A stretch of DNA of 64,000 nucleotides, from NCBI GenBank assembly GCA_003574685.1, contig QOCQ01000004.1, positions 186,001 to 250,000 on the forward strand, in the 5' to 3' direction. A program made the translations under genes and the position numbers. The notes beneath the pieces were generated by a model that saw only the letters and a program-made list of their open reading frames with translations, did no database searches and had not been told where the DNA came from. Each line of letters begins with the position of its first letter. Positions within the stretch are counted from its first letter, which is position 1. Below, one piece after another: positions 17,702 to 27,952 of this stretch. The DNA is from Rhodospirillaceae bacterium SYSU D60007. GTDB taxonomy: Bacteria > Pseudomonadota > Alphaproteobacteria > Reyranellales > Reyranellaceae.

Positions 17702-19597
17702 CTACGCGGCGTCGGCGTTTTCCGCCTGTTCGAGCGCTTCCTGGCTTGCCAGCCACGCCTCTTCGGCCACGCTGAGCTGTCTCACGATCTCGCTGAGCTC
17801 GATCTGCAGCGCGGTCACCGCGTCGGGCGTGCTGCTGTAGAGCGCGGGATCGTTGAGGCGGGCTTCGAGTGCCACACGCTTTGCCGTCAGAGTGCCGAGA
17901 TCTTTCTCGGCACGCTCGACGGCGCGGCGCAGCGGTGCCAGCCGGTTGCGTGCGTGAGCCGCCTGTCGGCGTTGTTCCTTGCGTCCGCTGCCGCCAGGCT
18001 TGACATCCTCAGAACCGTTCGTGTTGCGGCCGCCGCGCTCGTTCAGCAGCCGCCGCTCGTAGTCGTCGAGATCGCCATCGAAGGACGTACACGTGCCGTC
18101 CGCGACCAGCCACAGCCGGTCGGCCACCAGGCGCACCAGATGCGCATCGTGGCTTACCAGGATCACCGCGCCCTCGTACTCGTTGAGCGCCTCCACCAGG
18201 GCCGTGCGGGAATCCATGTCCAGGTGATTGGTGGGCTCGTCCAGCAGCAGGATATGGGGCGCATCGCGCGTCATGAGGGCGAACAGCAGACGCGTCTTCT
18301 CTCCACCTGAGAGCGAACGGACGGCCTGATCGGCTCTTGCGCCCGAGAACATGAACCGGCCGAGCTGGGCGCGCACGGCGGTTGGTGTCGCATCCGGCAT
18401 CAGCCGGCGCATGTGCTCGAACGGCGTGCCATCGAGGTCCAGCTCTTCTTCCTGCTGCTGGGAGAAGTATCCGACGCGCAGCCGCGGTGACTTGCGCAAT
18501 ATACCTTCCTGCGGCCTGAGCCTGTCGGCCAGCAGCCTGATGAAGGTCGACTTGCCATTGCCGTTCTGGCCCAGCAGGGCAATGCGGTCGTCCATGTCAA
18601 TGCGCAGATCAAGCCGGCGCAGGACCGGCTTGCCGGGCACATAGCCGACGGCAACGCGGTCCATGGTGATGAGCGGCGGCGCCAGCTTGTCGGGGCCGGG
18701 AAAGGCGAATTCGACCGGCGTTTCCTCGGCCACCGGCACGATCGGCTCCATCTTCTCCAGCAGCTTGATGCGCGACTGGGCCTGGCGGGCCTTGCTGGCC
18801 TTGGCACGGAAGCGATCGACGAAGGCCTGGATGCGCTTGCGCTCGGCAATCTGGCGCGCCTGCAGAGCCGCCTGACGTTCGGCCCGTTCGCGCCGCGTCC
18901 GTTCGAAGCTGTCGTAGTTGCCGTCGTAGGCGACGAGCTTGCCCTGGTCGATGTGGACGATCCGGTTGCAGACGGCGTTCAGCAGCTCGCGATCGTGGCT
19001 GACCAGCAGCAGGGTATGGCGATAGGTCCTAAGGTAGTCCGCCAGCCACAACCGGGCCTCGATATCGAGATGGTTGCTGGGCTCGTCCAGCAGCAGCAGG
19101 TCAGGCTCGGCGAAGAGTGCCTGGGCAAGCGCAATACGCATGCGCCAGCCGCCCGAGAACGTATCGCAAGGCTGGCTCTGGGCGTGGTGGTCGAAACCCA
19201 GGCCGCTCAGGATGGCAGCGGCCCGCGCCGGCGCGGCGTGCGCGCCGATATCGGCCAGGCGCGTATGAATTTCGGCCACCCGGTGAGGATCGCTTGCCGT
19301 TTCGGCTTCGGCCAGCAGCTCTGTCCGCTCGCGATCGGCCTTCAGCACTGTATCGAGCACCGGCTGATCTCCGCCCGGGGCCTCCTGGGCCACCTCGCCG
19401 ACACGGGCGCGGTTACGGACCTGGATCGAGCCGCCGTCGATGGCTGCATCGCCACGGATCAGGCGCAGCAGCGTCGACTTGCCCGTGCCGTTACGCCCGA
19501 CCAGGCCGACACGGTGCCCGTCAGCGATGGCCACCGTGGCGCGGTCAAACAGCAGCCGCCCGGCGATGCGGTAGACCAGATCGTTGATGTGCAGCAT
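17702..19597 (-). CDS. ABC-F family ATPase (YheS/Uup-like)
   Basis: 631 residues with two ABC ATPase domains and no membrane segments. Walker A loops are GRNGTGKST (34-42) and GQNGNGKST, signatures are SGGWRMR and SGGEKTR, and Walker B motifs are '[12 protein letters not shown]' and '[11 protein letters not shown]'. A charged linker separates the domains and a C-terminal coiled coil follows. Two domains without transmembrane partners define the ABC-F class, which binds the ribosomal E site to modulate translation. Length and coiled coil best match the YheS group. It is divergent from ndk. Confidence 0.92.
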   Translation of the reverse strand: MLHINDLVYRIAGRLLFDRATVAIADGHRVGLVGRNGTGKSTLLRLIRGDAAIDGGSIQVRNRARVGEVAQEAPGGDQPVLDTVLKADRERTELLAEAETASDPHRVAEIHTRLADIGAHAAPARAAAILSGLGFDHHAQSQPCDTFSGGWRMRIALAQALFAEPDLLLLDEPSNHLDIEARLWLADYLRTYRHTLLLVSHDRELLNAVCNRIVHIDQGKLVAYDGNYDSFERTRRERAERQAALQARQIAERKRIQAFVDRFRAKASKARQAQSRIKLLEKMEPIVPVAEETPVEFAFPGPDKLAPPLITMDRVAVGYVPGKPVLRRLDLRIDMDDRIALLGQNGNGKSTFIRLLADRLRPQEGILRKSPRLRVGYFSQQQEEELDLDGTPFEHMRRLMPDATPTAVRAQLGRFMFSGARADQAVRSLSGGEKTRLLFALMTRDAPHILLLDEPTNHLDMDSRTALVEALNEYEGAVILVSHDAHLVRLVADRLWLVADGTCTSFDGDLDDYERRLLNERGGRNTNGSEDVKPGGSGRKEQRRQAAHARNRLAPLRRAVERAEKDLGTLTAKRVALEARLNDPALYSSTPDAVTALQIELSEIVRQLSVAEEAWLASQEALEQAENADAA

Positions 19598-19647
19598 GGC
19601 CGCGCGTTTAGCATGGACCCGGCAAGGCGCAAAGCGAGAGGGGCCGG

Positions 19648-19676
19648 TTGCCTGCCCGCGGCCGACACACTATAAG
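19648..19676 (+). promoter_or_regulatory. Predicted sigma-70-type promoter for ndk
   Basis: TTGCCT (19648-19653) and TATAAG (19671-19676) are separated by 17 bases. Transcription would start near 19683, giving a leader of about 36 bases before the ndk ATG at 19719. Confidence 0.45.
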
Positions 19677-19718
19677 GCGCGCCACCGAATCGACCGCCCG
19701 CTGAACACGGAGACCACG

Positions 19719-20141
19719 ATGGCGCTGGAGCGCACCTTCTCGATCATCAAGCCGGATGCCACGCGGCGTAATCTGACCGGCAAGATCAACGAGCGCTTCG
19801 AGGCGGCTGGCCTGCGCGTCATCGCCCAGAAGCGCATCCGCATGACGCAGCAGCAGGCCGAAACGTTCTACGCCGTGCACAAGGAGAGGCCGTTCTTTAA
19901 CGGTCTGGTTTCCTTCATGACGTCCGGTCCCGTGGTGGTCCAGGTCCTGGAGGGCGAGAACGCCATCGCGCGCAACCGCGAGATCATGGGCGCCACCAAT
20001 CCCGCCAACGCCGCCCCGGGAACCATCCGCAAGGACTTCGCCGAATCGGTCGAGGCCAATTCGGTGCACGGCTCCGACTCGCCGGAAAACGCCGCTACCG
20101 AAATCGCCTACTTCTTCGCCGGCTGCGAACTGGTGGGCTGA
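19719..20141 (+). CDS. ndk: Nucleoside-diphosphate kinase
   Basis: A 140-residue enzyme balancing NTP pools by phosphate transfer through a catalytic His. The N-terminus '[11 protein letters not shown]' is family-typical. The active-site His is in '[11 protein letters not shown]' (near residue 117), with the Arg and Lys residues of the nucleotide site around it. Length is standard for bacterial Ndk. The ATG at 19719 gives the conserved N-terminus; the longer frame from 19584 overlaps the divergent ABC-F gene. Confidence 0.97.
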   Translation: MALERTFSIIKPDATRRNLTGKINERFEAAGLRVIAQKRIRMTQQQAETFYAVHKERPFFNGLVSFMTSGPVVVQVLEGENAIARNREIMGATNPANAAPGTIRKDFAESVEANSVHGSDSPENAATEIAYFFAGCELVG

Positions 20142-20158
20142 CGGCTGACAGAAAGGCG

Positions 20159-20362
20159 TCAGCGCCTGACGGCAGCGACGATGGTGAGCGCGACCAGCGC
20201 GACGAACATCGCCACGATCGCGGACCAGCCCATCTTGGCCACCACGCCGAACACCAGGCCCAGCAACACGATCAGGATCGCCAGGATGGTGTAACCCGTC
20301 AGCTTCATCACGCTGGCATAGGTTTCGCGATGCTGTCGCATGTCGAAGTCGGTATCAGCCAT
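20159..20362 (-). CDS. aa3-type cytochrome c oxidase subunit IV-like membrane peptide
   Basis: A 67-residue protein with a short hydrophilic N-terminus containing 'DFDMRQHRETYASVMKLTGY' and two hydrophobic helices. This arrangement matches the small bacterial aa3 oxidase subunit IV family common in alphaproteobacteria, although no oxidase genes are adjacent. The ATG at 20362 is preceded by GGGGAGA. A stand-alone small membrane protein of another kind remains possible. Confidence 0.75.
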   Translation of the reverse strand: MADTDFDMRQHRETYASVMKLTGYTILAILIVLLGLVFGVVAKMGWSAIVAMFVALVALTIVAAVRR

Positions 20363-20460
20363 GGTTCTCCCCGACGGAACTGATGCAGTGGGAGCGGCAG
20401 AGGCCGCAGTGGCGCTCTTATAGCCAGACACGGCGGTAGGGAAAAGAGCCCGGCTCGGGT

Positions 20461-21120
20461 CTAGGGCCGCCAGAGCAGGGCGGCGTCGGGTGCGACGCCG
20501 TCAATCACCACCCGCGGAATTTTGCCTGCAACCGGCTCCAGCCGCACCCGCCCTTCGGCGAACCAGCGCAATACCAGCGGATAGAGTTCGTGCTCTGCTG
20601 CCAGGATACGTGCTGCCAGCTTCTCGGCGGTGTCGCCCTGGTGTACCGGCACCGCGGCCTGCGCCACGATGGGGCCTGCATCGAGATCGGGCGTCACCAG
20701 ATGCACCGTCGCGCCACTGACCCGAACGCCGGCGTCGATCGCCTGCTGATGGACGTCCAGGCCCTTGAAAGAAGGCAGCAGCGAGGGATGGATGTTCAGG
20801 ATCCGGTTGGCCCAGCGGGTGGGGAACCAGGGGCTGAAAATGCGCATGAAACCCGCAAGGCAGACCAACTCGACGCCATGCGACTCCAGCACGGTGCTGA
20901 CAGCCCGATCGAAGCTTTCACGATTAGAATAATCGCGGTGCGAGATGACTGTTTTGGGCACGCCGAAGCGGTCCGCGTGTGCGAGGCCGGCGGCATCGGC
21001 ATGGCTGCTGACCACCACCGCAACAGAGGCGGGAAAATCCGGTTCCGCGCAGGCCCGCAACAGCGACAGCAGGTTGCTGCCGCGGCCGGAAATCAGCACC
21101 CCAGCCTTCAGCTTCGCCAT
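20461..21120 (-). CDS. purN: Phosphoribosylglycinamide formyltransferase
   Basis: A 219-residue enzyme catalysing the third step of purine synthesis: it transfers a formyl group from 10-formyl-THF to GAR. It shows '[14 protein letters not shown]' near the N-terminus and the '[12 protein letters not shown]' active-site segment with the catalytic Asn and His, followed by 'GATVHLV' with the Asp-containing 'DAGPIV'. The ATG at 21120 overlaps the purM stop by 13 bases, showing a coupled purM-purN unit. A longer frame to 21147 is less likely. Confidence 0.95.
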   Translation of the reverse strand: MAKLKAGVLISGRGSNLLSLLRACAEPDFPASVAVVVSSHADAAGLAHADRFGVPKTVISHRDYSNRESFDRAVSTVLESHGVELVCLAGFMRIFSPWFPTRWANRILNIHPSLLPSFKGLDVHQQAIDAGVRVSGATVHLVTPDLDAGPIVAQAAVPVHQGDTAEKLAARILAAEHELYPLVLRWFAEGRVRLEPVAGKIPRVVIDGVAPDAALLWRP

Positions 21121-22199
21121 AGCGCGTCGGCGTGGACGATGATGCAATCGGGCTCTGCCGTCGGCGCCTGTTCGATGACCCCCACCAGGCTGACGGTTTC
21201 ACCGGCCTGACGCAGACAGGCTGCGACGCGATCGGCATCGGCCGGCGCCACGGCCACGACCATGCCCAGTCCGCAGTTGAACGTGCGAAGCATGTCGTCC
21301 GTCGGGACATTGCCGGCTTCGCGCAGCCAGCGGAATACAGGCGGCACTGACCATGCTGTGGCGTCGAGCCGGGCGCGCAGGCCTTGCGGCAGCATGCGCG
21401 GCACATTGCCGGGCAAGCCGCCGCCCGTAATGTGGGCTAGCCCCTTCACCGCCGCGGTGCTGCGGATCGCCGCCAGTACAGGCCGGACATAGATCCGGGT
21501 CGGCGTCAGCAGGGCGGCGGCCAGTGGTTGCCCGGCCGCGAAGGGGGCCGCTGCGTCCGGGGCAAGACCGCTGCGCTGCAGGACGCGGCGCACCAGCGAG
21601 AAGCCGTTGGAATGCGCACCGGCCGACGCCACGCCGAGCAATACGTCGCCGACGGCCATGTCGGGCCGTGGCAGGATCCCGGCCCGCTCAACGGCGCCGA
21701 CGGCAAAACCGGCGAGGTCATAGTCGCCGTCCGGGTACATGCCGGGCATTTCGGCGGTTTCGCCGCCCACGAGCGCACAGCCTGCCTGCCGGCAACCTTC
21801 CGCGATACCCGAGACAATCGCCCGGCCCGCCGCAATGTCGAGCTTTCCCGTCGCGTAGTAGTCGAGGAAGAACAGCGGCTCGGCACCCTGGACGACGATA
21901 TCGTTGACGCACATCGCCACCAGATCGATGCCGACCGTGTCGTGCAGGCCCGAGTCGATGGCGAGTCGCAGCTTGGTGCCGACGCCATCGGTCCCCGAGA
22001 CGAGGATCGGATCGTTGAAGCCGGCGGCCTTGAGGTCGAAAAGCGCGCCAAAGCCTCCCAGACCGCCCATAACGCCGGGACGAAGCGTCGATTTCGCCAG
22101 CGGCTTGATCTGCTCGACCAGCGAATCACCGGCCTCGATGTCCACCCCCGCATCCTTGTAGGTGAGCGGGGGTGCGTTGTGGTCCTTCGGGAGGTTCAA
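21108..22199 (-). CDS. purM: Phosphoribosylformylglycinamidine cyclo-ligase
   Basis: About 363 residues of the PurM/AIR synthetase family, which closes the imidazole ring of AIR using ATP. The N-terminus '[14 protein letters not shown]' and '[16 protein letters not shown]' are diagnostic, with '[11 protein letters not shown]' in the middle. No ATG lies near the conserved start. A TTG at 22199 is the best candidate and gives normal family length; a TTG at 22259 is an alternative that would overlap the ATG of the divergent DUF2066 gene. purN follows with a 13-base overlap. Confidence 0.93.
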   Translation of the reverse strand: MNLPKDHNAPPLTYKDAGVDIEAGDSLVEQIKPLAKSTLRPGVMGGLGGFGALFDLKAAGFNDPILVSGTDGVGTKLRLAIDSGLHDTVGIDLVAMCVNDIVVQGAEPLFFLDYYATGKLDIAAGRAIVSGIAEGCRQAGCALVGGETAEMPGMYPDGDYDLAGFAVGAVERAGILPRPDMAVGDVLLGVASAGAHSNGFSLVRRVLQRSGLAPDAAAPFAAGQPLAAALLTPTRIYVRPVLAAIRSTAAVKGLAHITGGGLPGNVPRMLPQGLRARLDATAWSVPPVFRWLREAGNVPTDDMLRTFNCGLGMVVAVAPADADRVAACLRQAGETVSLVGVIEQAPTAEPDCIIVHADALWRS

Positions 22200-22258
22200 G
22201 AGGTCGCCGTTCGTGCTAGGAATCGGGCCGGAAAATATCCGAACAAGAGGGCTTTGCA

Positions 22259-23350
22259 ATGGCGGCCGACATCTTTGCCTTCCCCTGGCGGGGTGGACGG
22301 CTTGTCCTGTTGCTGCTGCTGGGCCTGGCTGCCGCGCCGGCATTGGCACAAAGGCCTGTTGATGACCCGGTTTTCACGGTCACCAACGTGCCGGTGGAAG
22401 CCAGTGCTGCCAACCCGCTACAGGCCCGTGAAAAGGCCCTGATCGAGGGCGAAAAGCGCGCATTCGACATCCTGGTGCGACGCCTTGTCGCCGATGCCGA
22501 CGTGGAGCGGGTTGTCATTCCCTCGGACGCCGAGCTGGAGATGATGGTCAAGGGCTTCGAGTTCGCCGAGGAACGCACCGCACCCGGAAAATACATCGCG
22601 CTGCTATCGGTGGTTTTCTATCCCGACCGTGTCGCTGGCCTGCTGCGCAACGCAGGCGTTCCTTATGTCGATGCCTCCGGCCCGCCAGTACTGACGATTC
22701 CCTTGCTGCGCACCAGCACCGGCGTTGTGCCGTTGGCCGAGGCAAACCCTTGGCGCGAAGCGTGGAGCCGCGTTTCCCGTGCTGGCGGGCTGGTACCCAC
22801 ACCGCTATTGCGTGGCGATGAGGCTGATACGAAGGCGATCGAGCCGGAGCAGGCTTTTGTCGGCGACGTGGCTGCCCTGGGGAAGGTGGCGGAACGCTAT
22901 CGCGCCCGACGGGTCCTGGTGAGCATTGCCACCGGAGAATCCGAAGGGCCGTTCGCCGTTTCAGGCACGCTCTACGATCTTGCGACCGGCGATAAGCTGG
23001 CCATGCCGGCCCGCGCGAACGTTCCGGCCGACAAGCTGACGGAAGCTGCGGTCCAGCAACGTACGCGTCTTGAGGAGGACTGGAAGTCGGTGGCGGCTCT
23101 CTCCCGGGATATTTCTGACGTGCTGGTTGCTGTCGTGCCGCTGCGCGATCTGGCCGACTGGGTCAATATCCGCCGCCGGATTGCTGCGGCTGCCGCCGTG
23201 CGCAAGGTCCAGGTACAGGCGCTGGAGGAGGGGCGTGCCATCGTTGTGGTCAGCTTCATCGGCACCCGCCTGCAACTCGAGAAGGCCTTGGAGCGGCAGG
23301 GCCTCGGTATCGTGGATAGCGGCGCCGGACCGTCCATTGTGGCTAGATAA
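22259..23350 (+). CDS. DUF2066 domain exported protein
   Basis: 363 residues with an N-terminal signal peptide containing the run '[18 protein letters not shown]', then a DUF2066-type region ('[21 protein letters not shown]', residues about 40-60). The family sits beside purM and hda in many alphaproteobacteria and has no established function. It is divergent from purM, with starts 60 bases apart, and is the first gene of a plus-strand run reaching gmk. Confidence 0.8.
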   Translation: MAADIFAFPWRGGRLVLLLLLGLAAAPALAQRPVDDPVFTVTNVPVEASAANPLQAREKALIEGEKRAFDILVRRLVADADVERVVIPSDAELEMMVKGFEFAEERTAPGKYIALLSVVFYPDRVAGLLRNAGVPYVDASGPPVLTIPLLRTSTGVVPLAEANPWREAWSRVSRAGGLVPTPLLRGDEADTKAIEPEQAFVGDVAALGKVAERYRARRVLVSIATGESEGPFAVSGTLYDLATGDKLAMPARANVPADKLTEAAVQQRTRLEEDWKSVAALSRDISDVLVAVVPLRDLADWVNIRRRIAAAAAVRKVQVQALEEGRAIVVVSFIGTRLQLEKALERQGLGIVDSGAGPSIVAR

Positions 23351-23362
23351 AAGGAGGGCGGT

Positions 23363-24697
23363 ATGGCGTTCAGGAAGCAAGGGCGTGGGTTGCTTGCAGC
23401 TTTCGCGCTCGCCGGACTCTGCAGCGCCAGTGCCGCTGCCGATACGGGGTCGATCGAGGCGCGCATCGATGCAGCGGCGGATGCCGTCGAATCCAAAGTG
23501 ATCGCCTGGCGGCGTGACATTCATCAGCACCCTGAACTCGGCTACCAGGAAGTGCGCACGGCCGCCTTGGTCGCTGAGCACCTGAAGAGTCTCGGCTACG
23601 AGGTCAAAACCGGGGTTGGCCGAACCGGTGTGGTCGCTGTGCTGCGCGGTGGCCGGTTCGGGCCGGTGGTGGCGCTGCGTGCCGATATGGACGCTCTGCC
23701 CGTCAAGGAGGAAGTCGATGTTCCGTTCGCCTCCCGGGTGATGGCCACCTGGCGGGGTCGGGAGGTTCCGGTCATGCACGCCTGTGGTCACGACGCGCAC
23801 GTGGCGATCCTGATGGGCGTGGCGGAGGTGCTCGCTTCGTTGCGGGCTGATTTGCCGGGCACGGTCAAGTTGCTGTTTCAGCCCGCCGAAGAGGGGTCCG
23901 GCGACGGCTCACCCAGCGGGGCGGCACTGATGTTGCGCGATGGCGCCATGGCGGACCCCAAGCCGGATGCGATCTTCGGGCTGCACGTCACGTCCGGCTT
24001 GAACGTCGGCAGCATCGCGCTGCGTCCGGCCGGCCTGATGGCCAGCTCGGACGGCCTGCGCATCGAGATCAAGGGCAGCCAGACGCACGGCGCGATGCCT
24101 TGGGCAGGTGTTGATCCCATCGTCACCGCGGCCCAGGTGGTGCTGGCGCTGCAGACCATTCCCAGCCGGCAGATCGATGTCACCCGCTCGCCCGTTGTCG
24201 TCACGATCGGCAGCATCAATGGCGGCAATCGCGGCAACATCATCCCCGACAAGGTGGTGATGGAAGGCACGATCCGGACCCACGATGAGAGCATCCGCAC
24301 GAAGGTGCATGAGAAGGTCAAGGAAGTGGCCGAGTTGACCGCGCGCGCCGCCGGAGCAGAGGCAACCGTGCGGATCGCCCGGGGCTATCCCGTGACCTAT
24401 AACGATCCGTCGCTCACGGCCTGGGCTAGCGCTTCGCTCGGCCGCGCGGCCGGCGCCGACAAGACCCACGAATCGCCACCCGTGATGGGCGCCGAGGATT
24501 TCTCGCTGTTGGCGAAGGAGGCGCCGGGCGTGTTCTTCTTTCTTGGCGTCACGCCGGCCGACAAGCGGCCGGGGACGGGCATGGGTGGTGCGGCGCCCAA
24601 TCACTCGCCGCGGTTCTTTGTCGACGAGTCCGGGTTGAAACTTGGAGTCCGGGCACTGTCGCGCCTTGCGGTGGACTTCCTCGGACGTTCGCCTTGA
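23363..24697 (+). CDS. M20-family metallopeptidase/amidohydrolase, exported
   Basis: 444 residues with a signal peptide (cleavage near 'SAAADTGS'). M20 features: 'DIHQHPELGYQE', 'RADMDALPV', the metal motif 'HACGHDAH' and 'LFQPAEEGSGDG', which carries the catalytic Glu, then a late 'GAEDF' ligand region. The dimerisation domain lies in the middle. Relatives hydrolyse N-acyl amino acids, hippurate or indole-acetyl amino acids (ILR1/HipO type). An exported version may act on imported amides. The DUF2066 gene precedes it by 12 bases. Confidence 0.88.
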   Translation: MAFRKQGRGLLAAFALAGLCSASAAADTGSIEARIDAAADAVESKVIAWRRDIHQHPELGYQEVRTAALVAEHLKSLGYEVKTGVGRTGVVAVLRGGRFGPVVALRADMDALPVKEEVDVPFASRVMATWRGREVPVMHACGHDAHVAILMGVAEVLASLRADLPGTVKLLFQPAEEGSGDGSPSGAALMLRDGAMADPKPDAIFGLHVTSGLNVGSIALRPAGLMASSDGLRIEIKGSQTHGAMPWAGVDPIVTAAQVVLALQTIPSRQIDVTRSPVVVTIGSINGGNRGNIIPDKVVMEGTIRTHDESIRTKVHEKVKEVAELTARAAGAEATVRIARGYPVTYNDPSLTAWASASLGRAAGADKTHESPPVMGAEDFSLLAKEAPGVFFFLGVTPADKRPGTGMGGAAPNHSPRFFVDESGLKLGVRALSRLAVDFLGRSP

Positions 24698-24746
24698 CGC
24701 ACCGGGCCATCCCTCGCAACGGTACCGGCGAGTCTCCCGCAGGTCC

Positions 24747-25322
24747 ATGATTGCCCATGTCCCCAATCTCCTGAGCCTCGCGCGACTGGGTGCGGTGCCG
24801 GTCGTGGTGTGGTGCGTGCTGGCCGAAGAAAATGTACTCGCCTTCTGGATCTTCCTGGCAGCGGGCGTGTCGGATGCACTGGACGGGCTGATCGCGAAGC
24901 GCTTCAACGCCACCAGCCGCTTCGGCGCCTGGCTTGATCCGCTGGCCGACAAGGCGCTGCTGGTTGGCGTGTACGTCGCGCTTGCTGTCCGCGACGCATT
25001 GCCGATGTGGCTCGTCATTCTTGTGGTCTTTCGCGACGTGCTGATCGTGGGTGGCGCGCTGACCGTTCAGGCCCTGACCCAGCGTTTTCACGTCGAGCCG
25101 ATGATGATCAGCAAGATCAACACGGCGCTTCAGATCGGCCTCATCGTCGTGGTTCTGGTCGAACGGGCCTATCTGCCCCTGCCGGCCGAGGTTATCCTTG
25201 CGGGCGCGGTCGTGGTCGCGGCAACGACTGTCCTGTCGGGTGCGGCGTACGTGGTAACGTGGTCGCGGCGCGTCATCGCCTGGGAACAGGAGCGCCACGA
25301 CGGGGAAGGGCGGGGCGAATGA
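24747..25322 (+). CDS. CDP-alcohol phosphatidyltransferase family protein
   Basis: A 191-residue integral membrane enzyme. The motif D-A-L-D-G...A-K-R...G...D-P-L-A-D (near residues 43-70) matches the CDP-alcohol phosphotransferase signature that binds the divalent metal and CDP-diacylglycerol. Several hydrophobic helices follow. It probably makes a phospholipid such as phosphatidylglycerol phosphate, but the alcohol acceptor is not deduced. Its stop overlaps the next ATG by 3 bases (ATGA), indicating coupled translation. Confidence 0.85.
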   Translation: MIAHVPNLLSLARLGAVPVVVWCVLAEENVLAFWIFLAAGVSDALDGLIAKRFNATSRFGAWLDPLADKALLVGVYVALAVRDALPMWLVILVVFRDVLIVGGALTVQALTQRFHVEPMMISKINTALQIGLIVVVLVERAYLPLPAEVILAGAVVVAATTVLSGAAYVVTWSRRVIAWEQERHDGEGRGE

Positions 25323-26416
25323 CCACGGCGCAGCAGGTCCGGTTCTGGCTGATCGGAGCGGTTATCGCCGGCCTGTTGCTTTGGCTGCTGCGCGACATGC
25401 TCCTGCCGTTCGTGGCTGGTCTGGCGATCGCCTATTTCCTCAACCCCGTGACCGACCGGGTAGAGACGCTGGTCCGCTCCCGCACACTGGCAACGACGCT
25501 TATCGTGGTGTGTGCAACCTTGGTGGCGGTCGGCGTGCTGCTGGCCATGGCGCCGATGGTGTCGGACCAGATCGCCACCCTGGCGCGCAAGCTGCCGGAA
25601 TATACGGCCCGTCTGTACAACCGCCTGCTGCCCATCCTGCAGACACTGCAGGACCGCTTCGATATCGATCCCGTCAGCGTCAAGGAGTTCGAGAAGGTGT
25701 TGGCCGCGCGCGCCGGCGACGCCCTGAGGGTGGTGGGTACCGTCCTGGGTTCGTTGCTCACCAGCGGTATTGCTTTCCTGAACCTGATGGCGCTGCTGTT
25801 CCTGACGCCGGTCATTGCGTTCTATCTGATGCGCGACTGGCCCCGGCTTCTTGAGGCCGTCGATCGCCACGTCCCGCGCCAGCATGCCGAAACCATCCGC
25901 CGTCTTGCGCGGGAGTCCAACACCGCCATTGCCGGCTATGTCCGCGGGCAGGCCAGCGTCTGTGCGGTGCTCGCGGTCTATTACGGCGTCATGCTCATGC
26001 TTGTCGGGCTCGATTTCGGCCTGATCATCGGCATCATCATCGGGCTGATCACGTTCATTCCCTATGTCGGAAGTTTCATCGGGGCGATCCTTTCGATTGG
26101 CATGGCGCTGGCGCAGTTCCCGCCCGATTGGCTGAGCGTGGCCAAGGTGATTGCAGTGTTTGCCTTCGGGCAGTTCATCGAAGGCAACGTGCTGCAACCG
26201 AAGCTGGTCGGCGACAGCATCGGCATCCATCCCGTCTGGCTGATGTTCGCACTGCTGGCAGGCGGCTCGCTCTTCGGCTTCGTCGGCCTTCTGCTATCCG
26301 TGCCAGTGGCGGCGGTAGTGGGCGTGCTCGTGCGGTTTGCGCTCGGCGAATACCGCGACAGCTCCTACTATCGCGGCACCGCAGAGCGCCTGCTGGTTGA
26401 CGGAAATCACGACTGA
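25319..26416 (+). CDS. AI-2E family (PerM-like) membrane protein
   Basis: A 365-residue polytopic protein with about seven or eight hydrophobic segments. The layout of two N-terminal helices, a long hydrophilic loop, then clustered helices with 'GLITFIPYVGSFIGAIL' and 'GQFIEGNVLQPKLVGDSIGIHPVW' is diagnostic for the family, whose members export autoinducers, sodium or other solutes. The ATG at 25319 overlaps the upstream stop. The hda gene follows after 11 bases; this neighbour order is common in alphaproteobacteria. Confidence 0.88.
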   Translation: MTTAQQVRFWLIGAVIAGLLLWLLRDMLLPFVAGLAIAYFLNPVTDRVETLVRSRTLATTLIVVCATLVAVGVLLAMAPMVSDQIATLARKLPEYTARLYNRLLPILQTLQDRFDIDPVSVKEFEKVLAARAGDALRVVGTVLGSLLTSGIAFLNLMALLFLTPVIAFYLMRDWPRLLEAVDRHVPRQHAETIRRLARESNTAIAGYVRGQASVCAVLAVYYGVMLMLVGLDFGLIIGIIIGLITFIPYVGSFIGAILSIGMALAQFPPDWLSVAKVIAVFAFGQFIEGNVLQPKLVGDSIGIHPVWLMFALLAGGSLFGFVGLLLSVPVAAVVGVLVRFALGEYRDSSYYRGTAERLLVDGNHD

Positions 26417-26427
26417 CAGCGACGCTG

Positions 26428-27144
26428 ATGCCGCGGCAGCTTTCCCTTCACCTGGCGGTCCCGCCATCCTACGGCCGTGCCGATTTTCTGCCGGCAGCGG
26501 CCAACGAGGCGGCCTTGGCATGGATCGACCGCTGGCCCGACTGGCCGGGACCCGCCGCGGCGCTGGCCGGACCGGCCGGCAGCGGCAAGACCCACCTGCT
26601 GCATCTGTGGGCGGAGCGGGCGCAGGCGCTCATCCTGCAGGGAGCCGCTCTGGATCAGCCGTTGTTCTCAGCAATAGTCGACTCGCTGGGTGGTTCGCGA
26701 TGCGTCGCCGTGGACGATGCACAGACAATAGCTGGTCGGCCTGACGGGGAGCGACAGCTCTTCCATCTCTACAACTGGATCTACGAACGGCGGGGCTCTC
26801 TGCTGCTGGCGGCGCGCGAGGCACCGGCGCGCTGGCAGATACGGCTGCCGGACCTTGCTTCGCGTTTGCGGACGGCGACGCTGGTTACGATCGGTGCGCC
26901 GGACGATTCCCTGTTGTCCGCAGTGCTGGTCAAACTCTTTCACGACCGGCAGATCACGGTGGGCCAGGACGTCATCCGCTACCTGGTGGCGCACATGGAG
27001 CGCTCCCTGTCGGCGGCATGTGTGGTAGTGGATTGGCTGGATCGGGAGGCGCTGGCCGACAGGCGCGCGGTTTCAGTTCGATTGGCCTCGTCCGTGCTGG
27101 CAGCTATCATGGAAACTCGAAGCACGGCTGAAGACGAAAGCTGA
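26428..27144 (+). CDS. hda: DnaA regulatory protein HdaA
   Basis: 238 residues of the Hda type: a lone AAA+ domain related to DnaA but without its DNA-binding domain. The N-terminal QLSLHL is a beta-clamp binding motif like that of E. coli Hda. The Walker A is 'AGPAGSGKTHLLHLW', and the sensor region is near 'REAPARW'. With the clamp it stimulates ATP hydrolysis by DnaA and prevents over-initiation. The position after the AI-2E gene is typical for alphaproteobacteria. A plain DnaA paralogue is excluded by length. Confidence 0.9.
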   Translation: MPRQLSLHLAVPPSYGRADFLPAAANEAALAWIDRWPDWPGPAAALAGPAGSGKTHLLHLWAERAQALILQGAALDQPLFSAIVDSLGGSRCVAVDDAQTIAGRPDGERQLFHLYNWIYERRGSLLLAAREAPARWQIRLPDLASRLRTATLVTIGAPDDSLLSAVLVKLFHDRQITVGQDVIRYLVAHMERSLSAACVVVDWLDREALADRRAVSVRLASSVLAAIMETRSTAEDES

Positions 27145-27162
27145 TGTGATCAGGAGGACGCA

Positions 27163-27942
27163 ATGGATCTGGGCATTAAGGGTCGCAAGGCGATTGTGTG
27201 CGCTGCGAGCAAGGGGCTCGGCAAGGGATGTGCCATGGCGCTGGCCCGGGAAGGCGTCGACGTCGTGATCAGCGCCCGCACGGCCGACGTCCTGGAGAAG
27301 ACAGCCGACGAGATCCGCAAGGCGACAGGGGTCAAGGTCACCGCCGTGACCTGCGATGTCACCAAGCCGGAAGGGCGCGAGGCTGTCCTGAAGGCGTGTC
27401 CGGAGCCCGACATCGTGGTCAACAATGCCGGCGGGCCACCCCCCGGAGATTTTCGTGACTGGACCCGGGATCACTGGATCGCCGCCGTCGACGCCAACAT
27501 GCTGACGCCGATCGAGTTCATCAAGGCAACCGTTGACGGGATGATGGCGCGCGGCTTCGGTCGCATCGTCAACATCACCTCGAGTGCCGTGAAGGCGCCG
27601 ATCGACATTCTCGGTCTCAGCAACGGCGCGCGATCGGGCCTGACAGGCTTCGTTGCCGGCATTTCCCGCAAGACGGTCAAGAACGGTGTCACGATCAACG
27701 GCCTGCTGCCGGGGCCGTTCGATACCGACCGTCTGCGCGGCACGATGATGTCGCGCGCCAAGGCAGCCAACCGCAGCTTTGAAGAGGAAATGCGCATCGG
27801 AGCGGCGGCCAATCCAGCCGGACGTTTCGGCACGGCCGATGAGTTCGGTGCCATGTGCGCCTTCCTGTGCAGCGTCCATGCCGGCTACATAACGGGCCAG
27901 AACATCCTGATGGATGGCGGCCAGTATCCCGGAACCTACTGA
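27163..27942 (+). CDS. Atypical SDR-family protein lacking the YxxxK catalytic pair
   Basis: 259 residues with an SDR fold: cofactor region 'CAASKGLGKGCA', NNAG at 87-90 and 'NITSSAVKAP' carrying Ser140/Ser141. At the expected Tyr and Lys positions the protein has Ser153 and Arg157 (S-N-G-A-R). The C-terminal 'NILMDGGQYPGT' is otherwise normal. A subfamily of SDR proteins shares this variant, so it may be inactive, use other residues, or bind NAD(P) as a regulator. It lies 18 bases after hda and 10 bases before yicC in the same run. Confidence 0.82.
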   Translation: MDLGIKGRKAIVCAASKGLGKGCAMALAREGVDVVISARTADVLEKTADEIRKATGVKVTAVTCDVTKPEGREAVLKACPEPDIVVNNAGGPPPGDFRDWTRDHWIAAVDANMLTPIEFIKATVDGMMARGFGRIVNITSSAVKAPIDILGLSNGARSGLTGFVAGISRKTVKNGVTINGLLPGPFDTDRLRGTMMSRAKAANRSFEEEMRIGAAANPAGRFGTADEFGAMCAFLCSVHAGYITGQNILMDGGQYPGTY

Positions 27943-27952
27943 GGACCAGCAT

